From the NCBI RefSeq assembly GCF_018687355.1, contig NZ_CP061288.1, positions 1,808,144-1,872,143 of the forward strand: a stretch of 64,000 nucleotides of DNA. Direction: 5' to 3'. Each line of letters starts with the position of its first letter. Positions within the stretch are counted from its first letter, which is position 1. The position numbers and the translations under genes were made by a program. The notes under the pieces are model-generated. The model worked only from the letters and a program-made list of their open reading frames with translations, was not told the origin of the DNA and searched no databases. Positions 37,812 through 45,925 of the stretch are shown here, piece by piece. The stretch comes from Polynucleobacter sp. VK25. GTDB taxonomy: Bacteria; Pseudomonadota; Gammaproteobacteria; Burkholderiales; Burkholderiaceae.

Positions 37812-38702
37812 ATGTTCGGCTTACGTAAAACCCTCGGATCTCTTTTCAAATCAAGCAAGGTTGATGAATCTTGGTTTGAAACTTTAGAAGAATCACTCAT
37901 TCAAAGTGATGTGGGTCTACCTACGACTGAACAACTCATCAGCAAACTACGTAAAGCAGCAAAATCCGAAAAAGCTTCTAGCCCAGAGGAGTTGCAAGCG
38001 CTTCTTATTCAAGAAGTCAGCACATTGCTAACGGCTATTGAGCCCTCACCAAATCCACTGTTTACAAGTAATAAGCCTAACACTCCAGAGGTATGGTTAG
38101 TTGTAGGGGTAAATGGCGCTGGCAAGACAACGACTATTGGCAAACTCTGCCGACTCTTTCAGTCACAAGGAAAATCCGTGCTCTTAGCTGCTGGCGACAC
38201 CTTTAGAGCTGCTGCACGCAACCAGTTGCAAGAATGGGGTGGACGCAACCAGGTTGACGTCATTACCCAAGAGGGAGGTGATGCAGCAGCTGTGGCGCAC
38301 GATGCGATTCATGCTGCGATCTCTCGCAAGAATGACATTCTGATTATTGACACTGCTGGTCGTCTGGCTACCCAGGACAACCTGATGGAAGAGCTCAAGA
38401 AAGTGAAGCGCGTCATCGGTAAAGCACTTCCTGGGGCACCGCACCACACCCTGCTCGTTTTGGATGGCAATACTGGGCAAAATGGCTTGAGCCAGGTAAA
38501 GGCCTTTCATGCTGCTCTAGGCCTTACAGGAATCATTGTGACTAAGCTGGATGGGACTGCTAAAGGCGGTGTTATCTGCGCCTTGGCCCAAACCCTACAA
38601 GACGGCCCAAAACCAGCTGTTTTAGCCCTAGGCAAGGGTGAAGGAATTGATGATTTAGCCCCCTTCACAGCAGGGCAATATTCATCCGAATTATTCAATT
38701 AA
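37812..38702 (+). CDS. ftsY: Signal recognition particle receptor FtsY
   Basis: GTPase receptor for SRP at the inner membrane. This 296-residue version has almost no acidic A domain and starts with MFGLRKTLGSLFKSS, then the N domain (about 10-85) and G domain: GVNGAGKTTTIGKLCRLFQS, DTFRAAARNQLQEW, IIDTAGRLATQDNLMEEL, VTKLDGTAKGG. A short N-terminus is seen in other betaproteobacteria. Its stop lies 93 bases before rpoH, with a CIRCE element between. Confidence 0.97.
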   Translation: MFGLRKTLGSLFKSSKVDESWFETLEESLIQSDVGLPTTEQLISKLRKAAKSEKASSPEELQALLIQEVSTLLTAIEPSPNPLFTSNKPNTPEVWLVVGVNGAGKTTTIGKLCRLFQSQGKSVLLAAGDTFRAAARNQLQEWGGRNQVDVITQEGGDAAAVAHDAIHAAISRKNDILIIDTAGRLATQDNLMEELKKVKRVIGKALPGAPHHTLLVLDGNTGQNGLSQVKAFHAALGLTGIIVTKLDGTAKGGVICALAQTLQDGPKPAVLALGKGEGIDDLAPFTAGQYSSELFN

Positions 38703-38730
38703 ATCAGTAGCTTACAGAGCTCATAAACCA

Positions 38731-38757
38731 TTAGCACTCTCTTGACAAGAGTGCTAA
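38731..38757 (+). promoter_or_regulatory. CIRCE operator (HrcA site) upstream of rpoH
   Basis: TTAGCACTC-N9-GAGTGCTAA, matching the CIRCE consensus at every position of both 9-base arms. Its spacer contains TTGACA (38742-38747), a perfect -35 hexamer; a possible -10 TCTATT stands at 38766-38771 (18-base spacing). HrcA binding would therefore cover the -35. The rpoH ATG begins 38 bases after the operator. Confidence 0.9.
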
Positions 38758-38795
38758 AATAGACCTCTATTAACACCTCATATTTATAAGAAAAA

Positions 38796-39719
38796 ATGGT
38801 TCAAAAGAAATCCGACAAACCGAATTTGCAAACGCTGCCAGTCGCGCAGACTGCGGCGGCGTCTGCATTTCCAATGCTGCCAACTCTTGGGGTTGGCACT
38901 CTCGATTCATACATTGCCTACGTTAATCGCGTACCGATGCTTAGCGCTGCAGAAGAGTTGCATCTTGCGCAGGAATTTCGTCGCACAGAAAATGTAGATG
39001 CCGCTAAAACTTTAGTGCTCTCACATTTGCGTTTGGTGGTATCTGTTGCGCGCCAGTATCTTGGCTACGGTATTCCACATGCTGACTTGATTCAAGAAGG
39101 CAATATCGGCTTGATGAAAGCGGTTAAACGCTATGATCCAAACAATGGTGCGCGTTTAGTGTCTTATGCAATCCATTGGATCAAAGCAGAGATTCATGAG
39201 TACATTCTCAAGAATTGGCGTTTGGTCAAAACTGCAACAACTAAAGCACAACGCAAGCTGTTTTTTAACTTGCGTAGCAACAAACCGACTTTGAGCGCAC
39301 TAACTCCAAGCGAAGTAGATGCCTTGGCTAAAGCACTTGATGTCAAAGGTTCTGATGTCAAAGAAATGGAAATGCGTCTTGCTGGTGGTGATGTTGCGCT
39401 TGAAGGCGATGATAGCGATGATGAGTCCGCTTATGCACCCATCCAATGGCTAGCAGACAGCTCTCAAGAGCCTACTGCGCGCATTGCCAGTGCTGAGGCT
39501 GATGCCATGCAAGGCCCCAAGCTAGATCAGGCCCTGATGGCCTTAGATGAGCGCAGCCGCAATATTGTGCAATCCCGTTGGTTAGCAATGGATGCTGAAG
39601 GTAATGGCACGAAGACATTGCATGACCTTGCTGATGAATACGGCATCTCTGCGGAACGTGTTCGCCAAATTGAAACTGCCGCCCTCAAAAAAATGCGTGG
39701 ACTACTCCAGGCAGCCTAA
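38796..39719 (+). CDS. rpoH: Heat-shock sigma factor RpoH (sigma32)
   Basis: Alternative sigma factor (307 residues) directing RNA polymerase to heat-shock promoters. Region 2 reads HLRLVVSVARQYLGYGIPHA, DLIQEGNIGLMKAVKRYDP and LVSYAIHWIKAEIHEYILKN; the RpoH box QRKLFFNLR is at 152-160; region 4 is DLADEYGISAERVRQIETAA. Upstream lies a perfect CIRCE, suggesting HrcA repression of rpoH in addition to the usual RNA and protein-level controls. A bidirectional terminator follows. Confidence 0.97.
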   Translation: MVQKKSDKPNLQTLPVAQTAAASAFPMLPTLGVGTLDSYIAYVNRVPMLSAAEELHLAQEFRRTENVDAAKTLVLSHLRLVVSVARQYLGYGIPHADLIQEGNIGLMKAVKRYDPNNGARLVSYAIHWIKAEIHEYILKNWRLVKTATTKAQRKLFFNLRSNKPTLSALTPSEVDALAKALDVKGSDVKEMEMRLAGGDVALEGDDSDDESAYAPIQWLADSSQEPTARIASAEADAMQGPKLDQALMALDERSRNIVQSRWLAMDAEGNGTKTLHDLADEYGISAERVRQIETAALKKMRGLLQAA

Positions 39720-39723
39720 ATAA

Positions 39724-39749
39724 AAAAGGGTTCGATTAAGAACCCTTTT
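39724..39749. terminator. Bidirectional terminator between rpoH and the SCO1 gene
   Basis: AAAAGGGTTC (39724-39733), loop GATTAA, GAACCCTTTT (39740-39749): a perfect 10-bp stem with A and T runs on both flanks, serving the convergent rpoH and SCO1 genes. Confidence 0.9.
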
Positions 39750-39755
39750 CATTTT

Positions 39756-40340
39756 TTACTTCAGTAGTTCTTTCAAGTCATGCGCCAAGGTCTCTGGACC
39801 TTGAGCATGTTTGATATACAAACGTAAGCGACCCTCAGGATCAAATGCATAGCTACCCGCTGTGTGATCCATTGTGTAAGAGCCTGGCTTAGTTCCTGGC
39901 ACTTTCTTGTAATAAATCTTAAAGTCTTTGGTGACCTTCTCTAAAGATGCCTCATCCGCAGGGCGTAGACCCAAGAAACGTGGATCAAATGCGGGAACAT
40001 ACTGCTTGAGAATCTCTGCAGTGTCTCGCTCAGGATCTACTGTTACAAAAAGTACTTGCACCTTATCTGACTGGGGTCCGAGCAGAGTCATCACTTGCTG
40101 CATTTCTGTCAAGGTCGTTGGGCAAACGTCTGGGCACTGGGTGTAGCCAAAGAACATCACCACCACTTTGCCCTTAAAGTCTGCCAAGGTTCTCACCTTG
40201 CCATCAGGATCTACCAAACTAAAGTCCTTACCAAAGGCTGTGCTGCCAGTGATATCAATATTTTTGAATTCTGGCTTTGGGCTACAAGCAGTCAATACAA
40301 AACAGAGGATTGCTAAACAGCAAAGGCGCAGAAAATTCAT
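39756..40340 (-). CDS. SCO1/SenC copper chaperone for cytochrome c oxidase
   Basis: A 194-residue thioredoxin-fold protein that delivers copper to the CuA site of oxidase subunit II. The N-terminal signal ends in a lipobox (FVLTACS, Cys19), so it is probably a lipoprotein facing the periplasm. Copper ligands are Cys69 and Cys73 (TQCPDVCPTTLTEMQQV) and the later His in TMDHTAGSYAFDPEG. It closes the minus-strand oxidase cluster, after ctaB by 7 bases. Confidence 0.95.
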   Translation of the reverse strand: MNFLRLCCLAILCFVLTACSPKPEFKNIDITGSTAFGKDFSLVDPDGKVRTLADFKGKVVVMFFGYTQCPDVCPTTLTEMQQVMTLLGPQSDKVQVLFVTVDPERDTAEILKQYVPAFDPRFLGLRPADEASLEKVTKDFKIYYKKVPGTKPGSYTMDHTAGSYAFDPEGRLRLYIKHAQGPETLAHDLKELLK

Positions 40341-40347
40341 ATTGATC

Positions 40348-41241
40348 TTAGAGGAAATAATGGTCTATCAAGAGTGCCGCAAAGAGTAGCGAAAGATAGG
40401 TAATCGAAAAGCGGAATGTCTTTTTGGCCAAGGCATCGCTGTATGACATAAATAGCGCAACTACATAGGCCAAGAACATTAAACCCAGAATGATTGCCGA
40501 CACTAAATAAATAATACCGCTCATGCCGTAGATATAAGGCAGCATAGTTGCGGCAATTAATATCAAGGCATAAAGCACCATATTGAGTAACGTAAAGCGC
40601 TCTCCATGAGTCACCGGTAGCATCGGTAAGCCTGATTGAGCATAATCATCGCGACGATATAAGGCTAAAGCCCAAAAATGCGGAGGGGTCCATACAAAAA
40701 TAATCAGAACTAAAAGCCAAGCTTCTGCAGAAAGCGTATTTGTCACCGCCGCCCAACCAAGCGCTGGTGGCATTGCGCCTGATAAGCCACCAATCACAAT
40801 GTTTTGTGGTGTTGCGGGCTTGAGCAACCAGGTATAGATCACTGCATAACCAACGAAAGTAGCAAGCGTTAGCCACATCGTTAAGGGGTTACAGAAATTC
40901 CACAAAATAATCATTCCGAGTGAACCTAGAACGATTGAGAAAATGATAATGTGAAAAGGGGTGACTTCACCCGTTGCAGAGGGACGCCAAGCAGTGCGCT
41001 TCATCTTGGCATCAACAGCTTGCTCAATTAAACAGTTCACCGCAAATGCAGCGCCTGCCAAAAGCCAGATACCAACAATTCCGCCAAAGAGTACCGGATA
41101 AGGGACCATCCCCGGTGTCGCCAAGAACATGCCGATGACCGCACAAAATACGGCGAGCTGAGTCACTCTAGGTTTGGTTAAAACCCAATATTGACGCCAT
41201 CGCGGCATAGCGACAGGTGCGCTTGTTTTAGAGTCACTCAT
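40348..41241 (-). CDS. ctaB: Protoheme IX farnesyltransferase (heme O synthase)
   Basis: Membrane prenyltransferase adding farnesyl to heme B, giving heme O. The 297 residues have about nine hydrophobic helices and the UbiA-family motifs [39 protein letters not shown] (first Asp-rich site) and [21 protein letters not shown] start at the ATG at 41241 ([10 protein letters not shown]), 2 bases after the ctaA stop; the longer ORF upstream would lie inside ctaA. Confidence 0.96.
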   Translation of the reverse strand: MSDSKTSAPVAMPRWRQYWVLTKPRVTQLAVFCAVIGMFLATPGMVPYPVLFGGIVGIWLLAGAAFAVNCLIEQAVDAKMKRTAWRPSATGEVTPFHIIIFSIVLGSLGMIILWNFCNPLTMWLTLATFVGYAVIYTWLLKPATPQNIVIGGLSGAMPPALGWAAVTNTLSAEAWLLVLIIFVWTPPHFWALALYRRDDYAQSGLPMLPVTHGERFTLLNMVLYALILIAATMLPYIYGMSGIIYLVSAIILGLMFLAYVVALFMSYSDALAKKTFRFSITYLSLLFAALLIDHYFL

Positions 41242-41243
41242 AT

Positions 41244-42365
41244 TTACGCCATCTTCTTTTGAATGAAAGACTGCCAAGAAGTCCAATAACTCATTCTGAC
41301 CAAACAGAATACCAAAGCAGCAGAGCCAGCGGTATGTAATAGGGCTGCAAATAAGGGCCACTGAAACACCACATTAGAAATGCCCGTGATTACCTGCAAC
41401 AGCAGCACAAGCAACAAAAGCTTTGCCACCTGGCCAAGACCCGCAAGAACTGGGGTTGCGAGCTTAAGAGCCCTCCAACCCAGAGTTCCAAGCACTACCA
41501 ATACCAATAATGCAAATAGCCGATGCGCCCAATGAATGGTTTGCAAGGCAACCGGGGAAATGAACTCACCCTGTGCATTTAAGCCGAGCTGACGCCAAAG
41601 CGTAAAGCCTTCACGCCAATTTGTCTCGGGCCATGCACTACCTAAGCAAGTTGGAAAATCAGGGCAGGCTAGTACAGCGTAATTTGTACTCACCCAAGCC
41701 CCCAAGAAAATTTGAGTAAATAAAACGATGAAAGAGAGGGTAAGCAGTTGTGCTGAAACTGGGCGAATCCGAATAGTGCGAACGGAGGAATATTTTTGTT
41801 CCCATGACTGCTGTGCGTAGGCTGTTAAACAAGCTAACAAGACTAAGGCCAACATCAAATGAATCGTAACGATGATTGGCTGTAACTTTAAGGTGACGGT
41901 CCAAGCACCAAATGCGCCTTGTACACAGACTAACAACAGTAGGCCCAAGCTGCCAAACAGCGGGGCTTTTCCTAAAGACTTCAACTTAGAAAATGCAATG
42001 GACACTTGCACCAAAATTAAAGCGCCCACAGTCATGGCTAAGTAGCGATGAATCATTTCGATCCAGGCCTTGATTACCGTCACGGGCCCTGTAGGCAAGG
42101 CGCTCTCAGCTTGTTGAATATCGCTCAGCGCATGAAAGGGATTGGAAGTTCCGTAGCATCCAGGCCAATCGGGGCAGCCTAATCCAGAATCTGTGAGGCG
42201 TGTAAATGCACCAAACACAATCAGATCAAACGTCATGAAGACCAGTACCCAATTGAGTTTTTGGAAAAAGCTATAGCCTGACTTTCTCCAAAGATACAGT
42301 AGTGGCAAGCCAGCAAAAATAATGGCAATTGCTGCTAACTCCATAAATAAAATCAAACTTGGCAT
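41244..42365 (-). CDS. ctaA: Heme A synthase
   Basis: Oxidises heme O to heme A in the inner membrane. The 373 residues form about eight helices in two four-helix halves, with family motifs [20 protein letters not shown] near the N-terminus, [24 protein letters not shown] in the second half and [12 protein letters not shown], in which the paired histidines are the expected heme ligands. Both halves retain a Cys pair region. Its start overlaps the stop of the preceding 218-residue gene by one base (TAATG). Confidence 0.95.
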   Translation of the reverse strand: MPSLILFMELAAIAIIFAGLPLLYLWRKSGYSFFQKLNWVLVFMTFDLIVFGAFTRLTDSGLGCPDWPGCYGTSNPFHALSDIQQAESALPTGPVTVIKAWIEMIHRYLAMTVGALILVQVSIAFSKLKSLGKAPLFGSLGLLLLVCVQGAFGAWTVTLKLQPIIVTIHLMLALVLLACLTAYAQQSWEQKYSSVRTIRIRPVSAQLLTLSFIVLFTQIFLGAWVSTNYAVLACPDFPTCLGSAWPETNWREGFTLWRQLGLNAQGEFISPVALQTIHWAHRLFALLVLVVLGTLGWRALKLATPVLAGLGQVAKLLLLVLLLQVITGISNVVFQWPLFAALLHTAGSAALVFCLVRMSYWTSWQSFIQKKMA

Positions 42366-43021
42366 TACAAATTTTCGCCCTTGTGATTTAACTTCAGGAG
42401 TTTTTCCAAATCTTTTTTCATGCTCCCAAATTCTTTAGGAGAATTTGTTACAGGGAAATACATCATCTTTGCAGGGGTAGGATCCATTAGTTGAATCTGT
42501 TGACCCGCACCTTCTTTATTTAACCAAGCCTCAAATTCAGCCTTAGCCTTAGGATCTGCCGGAAGCCCCACTATCTTCAGGCCAGCCGCTTTCTCATCGT
42601 AAACCTTAATCACTTCAGGATCGACAGGCTTGCCATCGGTATTGACCCAAATGAGTTGCAGGCGCCCACTTTCTCTACCCATGGCAACCTTTGTCTGACG
42701 CATCAGAAATAGGGCCTCAATACATTTCTCATCCTTAATTTGGCACTCACCCGCTGGACGAGCAATCAACAAAGTCCACTTCCCTTTTGTCGGCACCTCA
42801 AGCCATGCGGTATCAAAGTCTTGCGCTGGATAAACTAGTGTTCCAAGATTGGTTTTACCGCCGGCAGGCTTAATAACGTAATAAGCAAAATAGGATGCAA
42901 TCACTGGTGAAGCACAGGCCAGTAACAACAACAGCATCTGAATGCGGCCACGACGAGTGCGCGCGTTGATGGCTGCAGAATCTAACTGTGATGCCGGAAT
43001 TAACAACTCTTTATCACTCAC
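42365..43021 (-). CDS. Uncharacterised membrane-anchored oxidase-cluster protein
   Basis: A 218-residue protein, GTG start at 43021 overlapping the SURF1 stop (GTGA), with one N-terminal membrane helix (IQMLLLLLACASPVIASYFA) and a presumably periplasmic domain. The pattern KWTLLIARPAGECQIKDEKC with a C-x6-C pair, IEALFLMRQTKVAMG, and the FPVTNSPKEFG tail suggests a diverged thioredoxin-like fold akin to SCO proteins, but the classic CxxxC is absent. It is common between surf1 and ctaA in Burkholderiales. Assembly role is inferred from position only. Confidence 0.75.
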   Translation of the reverse strand: MSDKELLIPASQLDSAAINARTRRGRIQMLLLLLACASPVIASYFAYYVIKPAGGKTNLGTLVYPAQDFDTAWLEVPTKGKWTLLIARPAGECQIKDEKCIEALFLMRQTKVAMGRESGRLQLIWVNTDGKPVDPEVIKVYDEKAAGLKIVGLPADPKAKAEFEAWLNKEGAGQQIQLMDPTPAKMMYFPVTNSPKEFGSMKKDLEKLLKLNHKGENL

Positions 43022-43815
43022 TCTTGATCCCCTCGATGCCCATTGCCAAAACCTTGACGTTTATATTGCCGTAAACCACTGATTAACCAAAATACAAATC
43101 CAGTAAAAGCCAAGGCAAACCACTGGAATGCATAAGCATAATGGCGATCGACTCCGCTTGTCAGGGGCGCCCAATCACGCAGCAAGCCATCATCGGCACC
43201 AACCTCAAGCTCACGTAAGATAAAGGGGGCTTGACTCCAGCCATGTAGCTTGGCCTGGACCATTAAATCAAAATTTTGCTCAATTCTTGGCTTGCCCTCG
43301 TAGGCAGAAATCTTGCTACCACCCAACTCATAAACTTTGCCAGGATGAGCAAAAACGATACCCTCAATGCTGACTACCTTGTTTGGAGTTTGGACTATCG
43401 GCAGAGTTTCGCGATTTTCATTATTACGTGGCGCCCAGCCGCGGTTTACCCAGAGGACCTCATCCTTACCTTCGAGTCTTAAAGGCATCATGAGGTAGAA
43501 ACCTGACTGTGAACTAGTGCTGCCACTTGGGGGAATAGGTCTTGGCCTGTTATCCAGCCATACAGCTGCTTCAGGAATATATTGCCCACGCGCATTCATA
43601 CGACGCTCATTCGCCTCCTCTAGGGTCCAGGGACCTTGATTGGCATTCAAGACGGGCATTTGTTGTCTAGCTTGTAAATTTGCCGCTAAGGCAATTTTGG
43701 TCTCGGCTCTACCTAGCTGCCAAATACCAGCACCACAGCCAATTGCAATGACTAGCAAGGCTGATACAGTAGCAACTGTGCGCTTAGCAATGAGGGCAGT
43801 AAAAAGACTAATCAA
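43018..43815 (-). CDS. SURF1 family cytochrome oxidase biogenesis protein
   Basis: A 265-residue inner-membrane protein with one helix at each end (about 12-30 and 232-252) and a periplasmic domain in between, as in SURF1/Shy1, which helps heme A insertion into subunit I. Motifs: MNARGQYIPEAAVWLDNRPR, GFYLMMPLRLEG, VLWVNRGWAPRNNENR and YAYAFQWFALAFTGFVFWLI. Stop overlaps the next start. It diverges from the DUF2909 gene. Confidence 0.92.
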   Translation of the reverse strand: MISLFTALIAKRTVATVSALLVIAIGCGAGIWQLGRAETKIALAANLQARQQMPVLNANQGPWTLEEANERRMNARGQYIPEAAVWLDNRPRPIPPSGSTSSQSGFYLMMPLRLEGKDEVLWVNRGWAPRNNENRETLPIVQTPNKVVSIEGIVFAHPGKVYELGGSKISAYEGKPRIEQNFDLMVQAKLHGWSQAPFILRELEVGADDGLLRDWAPLTSGVDRHYAYAFQWFALAFTGFVFWLISGLRQYKRQGFGNGHRGDQE

Positions 43816-43839
43816 GAGATTTATAAATAAGGATTTGAG

Positions 43840-44052
43840 ATGAAGTGGCTTATTCCGATTGTCCTACTAATGATTGTTTTTAGCTTAGGATCAGCCTTGT
43901 ATTACATGATGAAAGACAGGGGTAATAGTTCGCGAATGGTTCACTCGCTCATGCTACGTATTGGCCTATCTGTCGCCTTGTTTTTGGGAATTCTCGTTGC
44001 CCACTACTTTGGCCTAATTGAGGCCACTGGAATTAAGGTAGGCACCAATTAA
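43840..44052 (+). CDS. DUF2909 twin-transmembrane small protein
   Basis: A 70-residue protein with two membrane helices (LIPIVLLMIVFSLGSALYYM and MLRIGLSVALFLGILVAHYF), family DUF2909. It has a good ribosome site (AAGGATTTGAG). It is the only plus-strand gene inside the oxidase locus, between ctaE and surf1, where homologues are usually found; function is unknown. Confidence 0.88.
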   Translation: MKWLIPIVLLMIVFSLGSALYYMMKDRGNSSRMVHSLMLRIGLSVALFLGILVAHYFGLIEATGIKVGTN

Positions 44053-44083
44053 ATGGTGTCTTAATAAGCAAGCACTTAAAAAC

Positions 44084-44110
44084 AAATCGGGGCTTTCGGC
44101 CCCGATTTTT
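44084..44110. terminator. Bidirectional terminator between DUF2909 gene and ctaE
   Basis: AAATCGGGGC (44084-44093), loop TTTCG, GCCCCGATTT (44099-44108) plus further Ts; a perfect 10-bp stem between convergent genes. Confidence 0.92.
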
Positions 44111-44118
44111 ATTCTTAC

Positions 44119-44973
44119 TTACATCCAGTAAACAGCGATGTACAGACCCAGCCAGACTACGTCAACAAAGTGCCAATACCAAGCGGCGCCTTCAAAAGCA
44201 AAGTGGTGCTTAGAAGTAAAGTCCCCGCGAATCATACGGCGCAAGACAATTGCCAACATCGTGCCACCAAGGAACACGTGGAAGCCGTGGAAGCCGGTCA
44301 ACATGAAGAAAGTAGAGCCGTAGATACCTGATGTTAATTTCAGGTTGAGCTCATGGTATGCATGGTAGTACTCATATACCTGGAAGCCCAAGAAGACGAT
44401 GCCCAAACCAACTGTTGCAGCTAAGCCAATAATGGCTTTTTTCATGTGGTTTTCTACTAATGCATGGTGAGCAATCGTAATAGTCACACCAGAACTCAAT
44501 AGCAACAATGTGTTGATGGTTGGAATTGGCCATGGACCCATGGTGGTGAATTTTTCAACCAAACCAGCAGGACCATCATTTGGCCAAACAGCCTGGAAAT
44601 TAGGCCAAAGCAATTTGCTTTCTACATCGCCCATCCAAGGCATCGCAATATTGCGCGCATAGAAGAGGGCCGCAAAGAAAGCGCCGAAGAACATAATTTC
44701 GGAGAAGATGAACCAGGCCATTGACCAGCGATAAGAGATGTCTACGTTGATACCGTTCTTGCCGGCATTGGACTCTGCAATCGTGTCACCGAACCAGTTA
44801 TAAAGAACAAAGATCACCCAGGCCACACCAGTAAGGGTTAATGGACCACCCCAAGAAGCGTGGTTAACCCAGCCAGATATACCGAAACCAAAGGCGATCA
44901 AGCCTAGTGCCGCCATGGCTGGATGCCTAGATAGTCCAGGGACGAAATAGTATGGGGTTGAATTGGATGACAT
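44119..44973 (-). CDS. ctaE: Cytochrome c oxidase subunit III
   Basis: A 284-residue, seven-helix subunit of aa3 oxidase. Recognisable are YFVPGLSRHPAMAALGLIAF, FSEIMFFGAFFAALFYARN with the conserved Glu, TGFHGFHVFLGGTMLAIVL and the end YWHFVDVVWLGLYIAVYWM. I use the ATG at 44973 behind GAGAGAATAAG; a TTG six codons upstream is an unnecessary extension. Position after DUF2970 and ctaG is standard. Confidence 0.97.
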   Translation of the reverse strand: MSSNSTPYYFVPGLSRHPAMAALGLIAFGFGISGWVNHASWGGPLTLTGVAWVIFVLYNWFGDTIAESNAGKNGINVDISYRWSMAWFIFSEIMFFGAFFAALFYARNIAMPWMGDVESKLLWPNFQAVWPNDGPAGLVEKFTTMGPWPIPTINTLLLLSSGVTITIAHHALVENHMKKAIIGLAATVGLGIVFLGFQVYEYYHAYHELNLKLTSGIYGSTFFMLTGFHGFHVFLGGTMLAIVLRRMIRGDFTSKHHFAFEGAAWYWHFVDVVWLGLYIAVYWM

Positions 44974-45002
44974 CTTATTCTCTCTATTCAATCAAAAAAT
45001 AA

Positions 45003-45197
45003 TCAATGGGACACAACTACTTTCACTATCAATAGCAGGACGCCCATAAAAATCAAGGCACCAACAACTCCGGCAATGATAATGTGTACAAAACTCAATG
45101 AAGCAACATCTTCCTGCAAACCTGATTTCTTACGCACTCCCAGAAAACCCCACATCACGGCTTTCATAGACTGCATAAAACTACTCTTCTTTTTCAA
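45003..45197 (-). CDS. DUF2970 small membrane protein
   Basis: A 64-residue protein with one C-terminal helix (HIIIAGVVGALIFMGVLLLI) and the family-like segment SMKAVMWGFLGVRKKSGLQ. The TTG at 45197 overlaps the ctaG stop and keeps the KKSSF segment that I recall as conserved in DUF2970; an ATG at 45176 with an upstream GAAGAG is the alternative. Function unknown; regularly found between ctaG and ctaE in Burkholderiales. Confidence 0.82.
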   Translation of the reverse strand: MKKKSSFMQSMKAVMWGFLGVRKKSGLQEDVASLSFVHIIIAGVVGALIFMGVLLLIVKVVVSH

Positions 45198-45778
45198 GAA
45201 GCAACCCTTGATTTAGGAGCGGGAGGCGTACCACCCAAACCTAACTCAAAAAAGGTGTAAGACAACGTAATGGTTTTCACATCATCCGGCAAGCCTGCAT
45301 CAATCACAAAGACTACCGGCATCTTTTTTGTTTCATTTGCTGCTAGCGTTTGTTCCTGAAAACAAAAACACTCTAATTTCGTAAAAAACTCTGTTGCACT
45401 CTTAGGCGCATAACTTGGTATTGCTTGTGCCCGAACTGAACGATTCAAATTGTTTGTTACCTCATAAACAATCTCAGTCATCTCGCCAGGATGCACTTCT
45501 AAAAAATTCTTCACTGGCTTAAAAGTGAATGGTCCACGACTATTCGAGTCAAACTCAATAGTTACAGTACGAGCATAGTTAACCTGAGTGTTACCAACCT
45601 TATTGGGGCTGATGGCTCTGACACCGTAATCATTCTTGCTCGTTACAACATTAATTCCAGTTACCTCACACAAGGCCTTGTACATCGGAACCAAGGCATA
45701 ACCAAAACCAAACATCATCACTGAAGCAATGAGCAGCTTCAATAAGATTTGGCGGTTTGCAGAATAAGTAACTGTCAT
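45194..45778 (-). CDS. ctaG: CtaG/Cox11 copper chaperone
   Basis: Delivers copper to CuB of oxidase subunit I. The 194 residues include one N-terminal helix (LLKLLIASVMMFGFGYALVP), the segment YKALCEVTGINV, a periplasmic immunoglobulin-like domain (FKPVKNFLEVHPGEMTEIVY) and the copper-binding motif LECFCFQEQTL. It follows the 43-residue small oxidase-assembly gene by 15 bases. Confidence 0.96.
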   Translation of the reverse strand: MTVTYSANRQILLKLLIASVMMFGFGYALVPMYKALCEVTGINVVTSKNDYGVRAISPNKVGNTQVNYARTVTIEFDSNSRGPFTFKPVKNFLEVHPGEMTEIVYEVTNNLNRSVRAQAIPSYAPKSATEFFTKLECFCFQEQTLAANETKKMPVVFVIDAGLPDDVKTITLSYTFFELGLGGTPPAPKSRVAS

Positions 45779-45793
45779 ATTGGCAAAACGGGA

Positions 45794-45925
45794 TTAACCC
45801 ATGAAGCTCCACTTCATCACAATGCCGATAAAGAAAACTGCGGCAATGCTCAAAAGAATCAGCCCTAAGCGGCGATTATTCGCAGCCTGGGCTTGTTTAA
45901 GAGACGTATTAAATTCCTGCTTCAC
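45794..45925 (-). CDS. Small (43 aa) cytochrome oxidase assembly-type membrane protein
   Basis: A GTG-started ORF overlapping the end of ctaD by 17 bases encodes 43 residues: a polar N-terminus with [10 protein letters not shown] followed by one membrane helix ([18 protein letters not shown]). Size, the NNRR-then-helix pattern and position between ctaD and ctaG match the 'cytochrome oxidase small assembly protein' annotated in Burkholderiales. Weak AGAGCA ribosome-site candidate. Missed by length-limited gene finders. Confidence 0.7.
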   Translation of the reverse strand: MKQEFNTSLKQAQAANNRRLGLILLSIAAVFFIGIVMKWSFMG

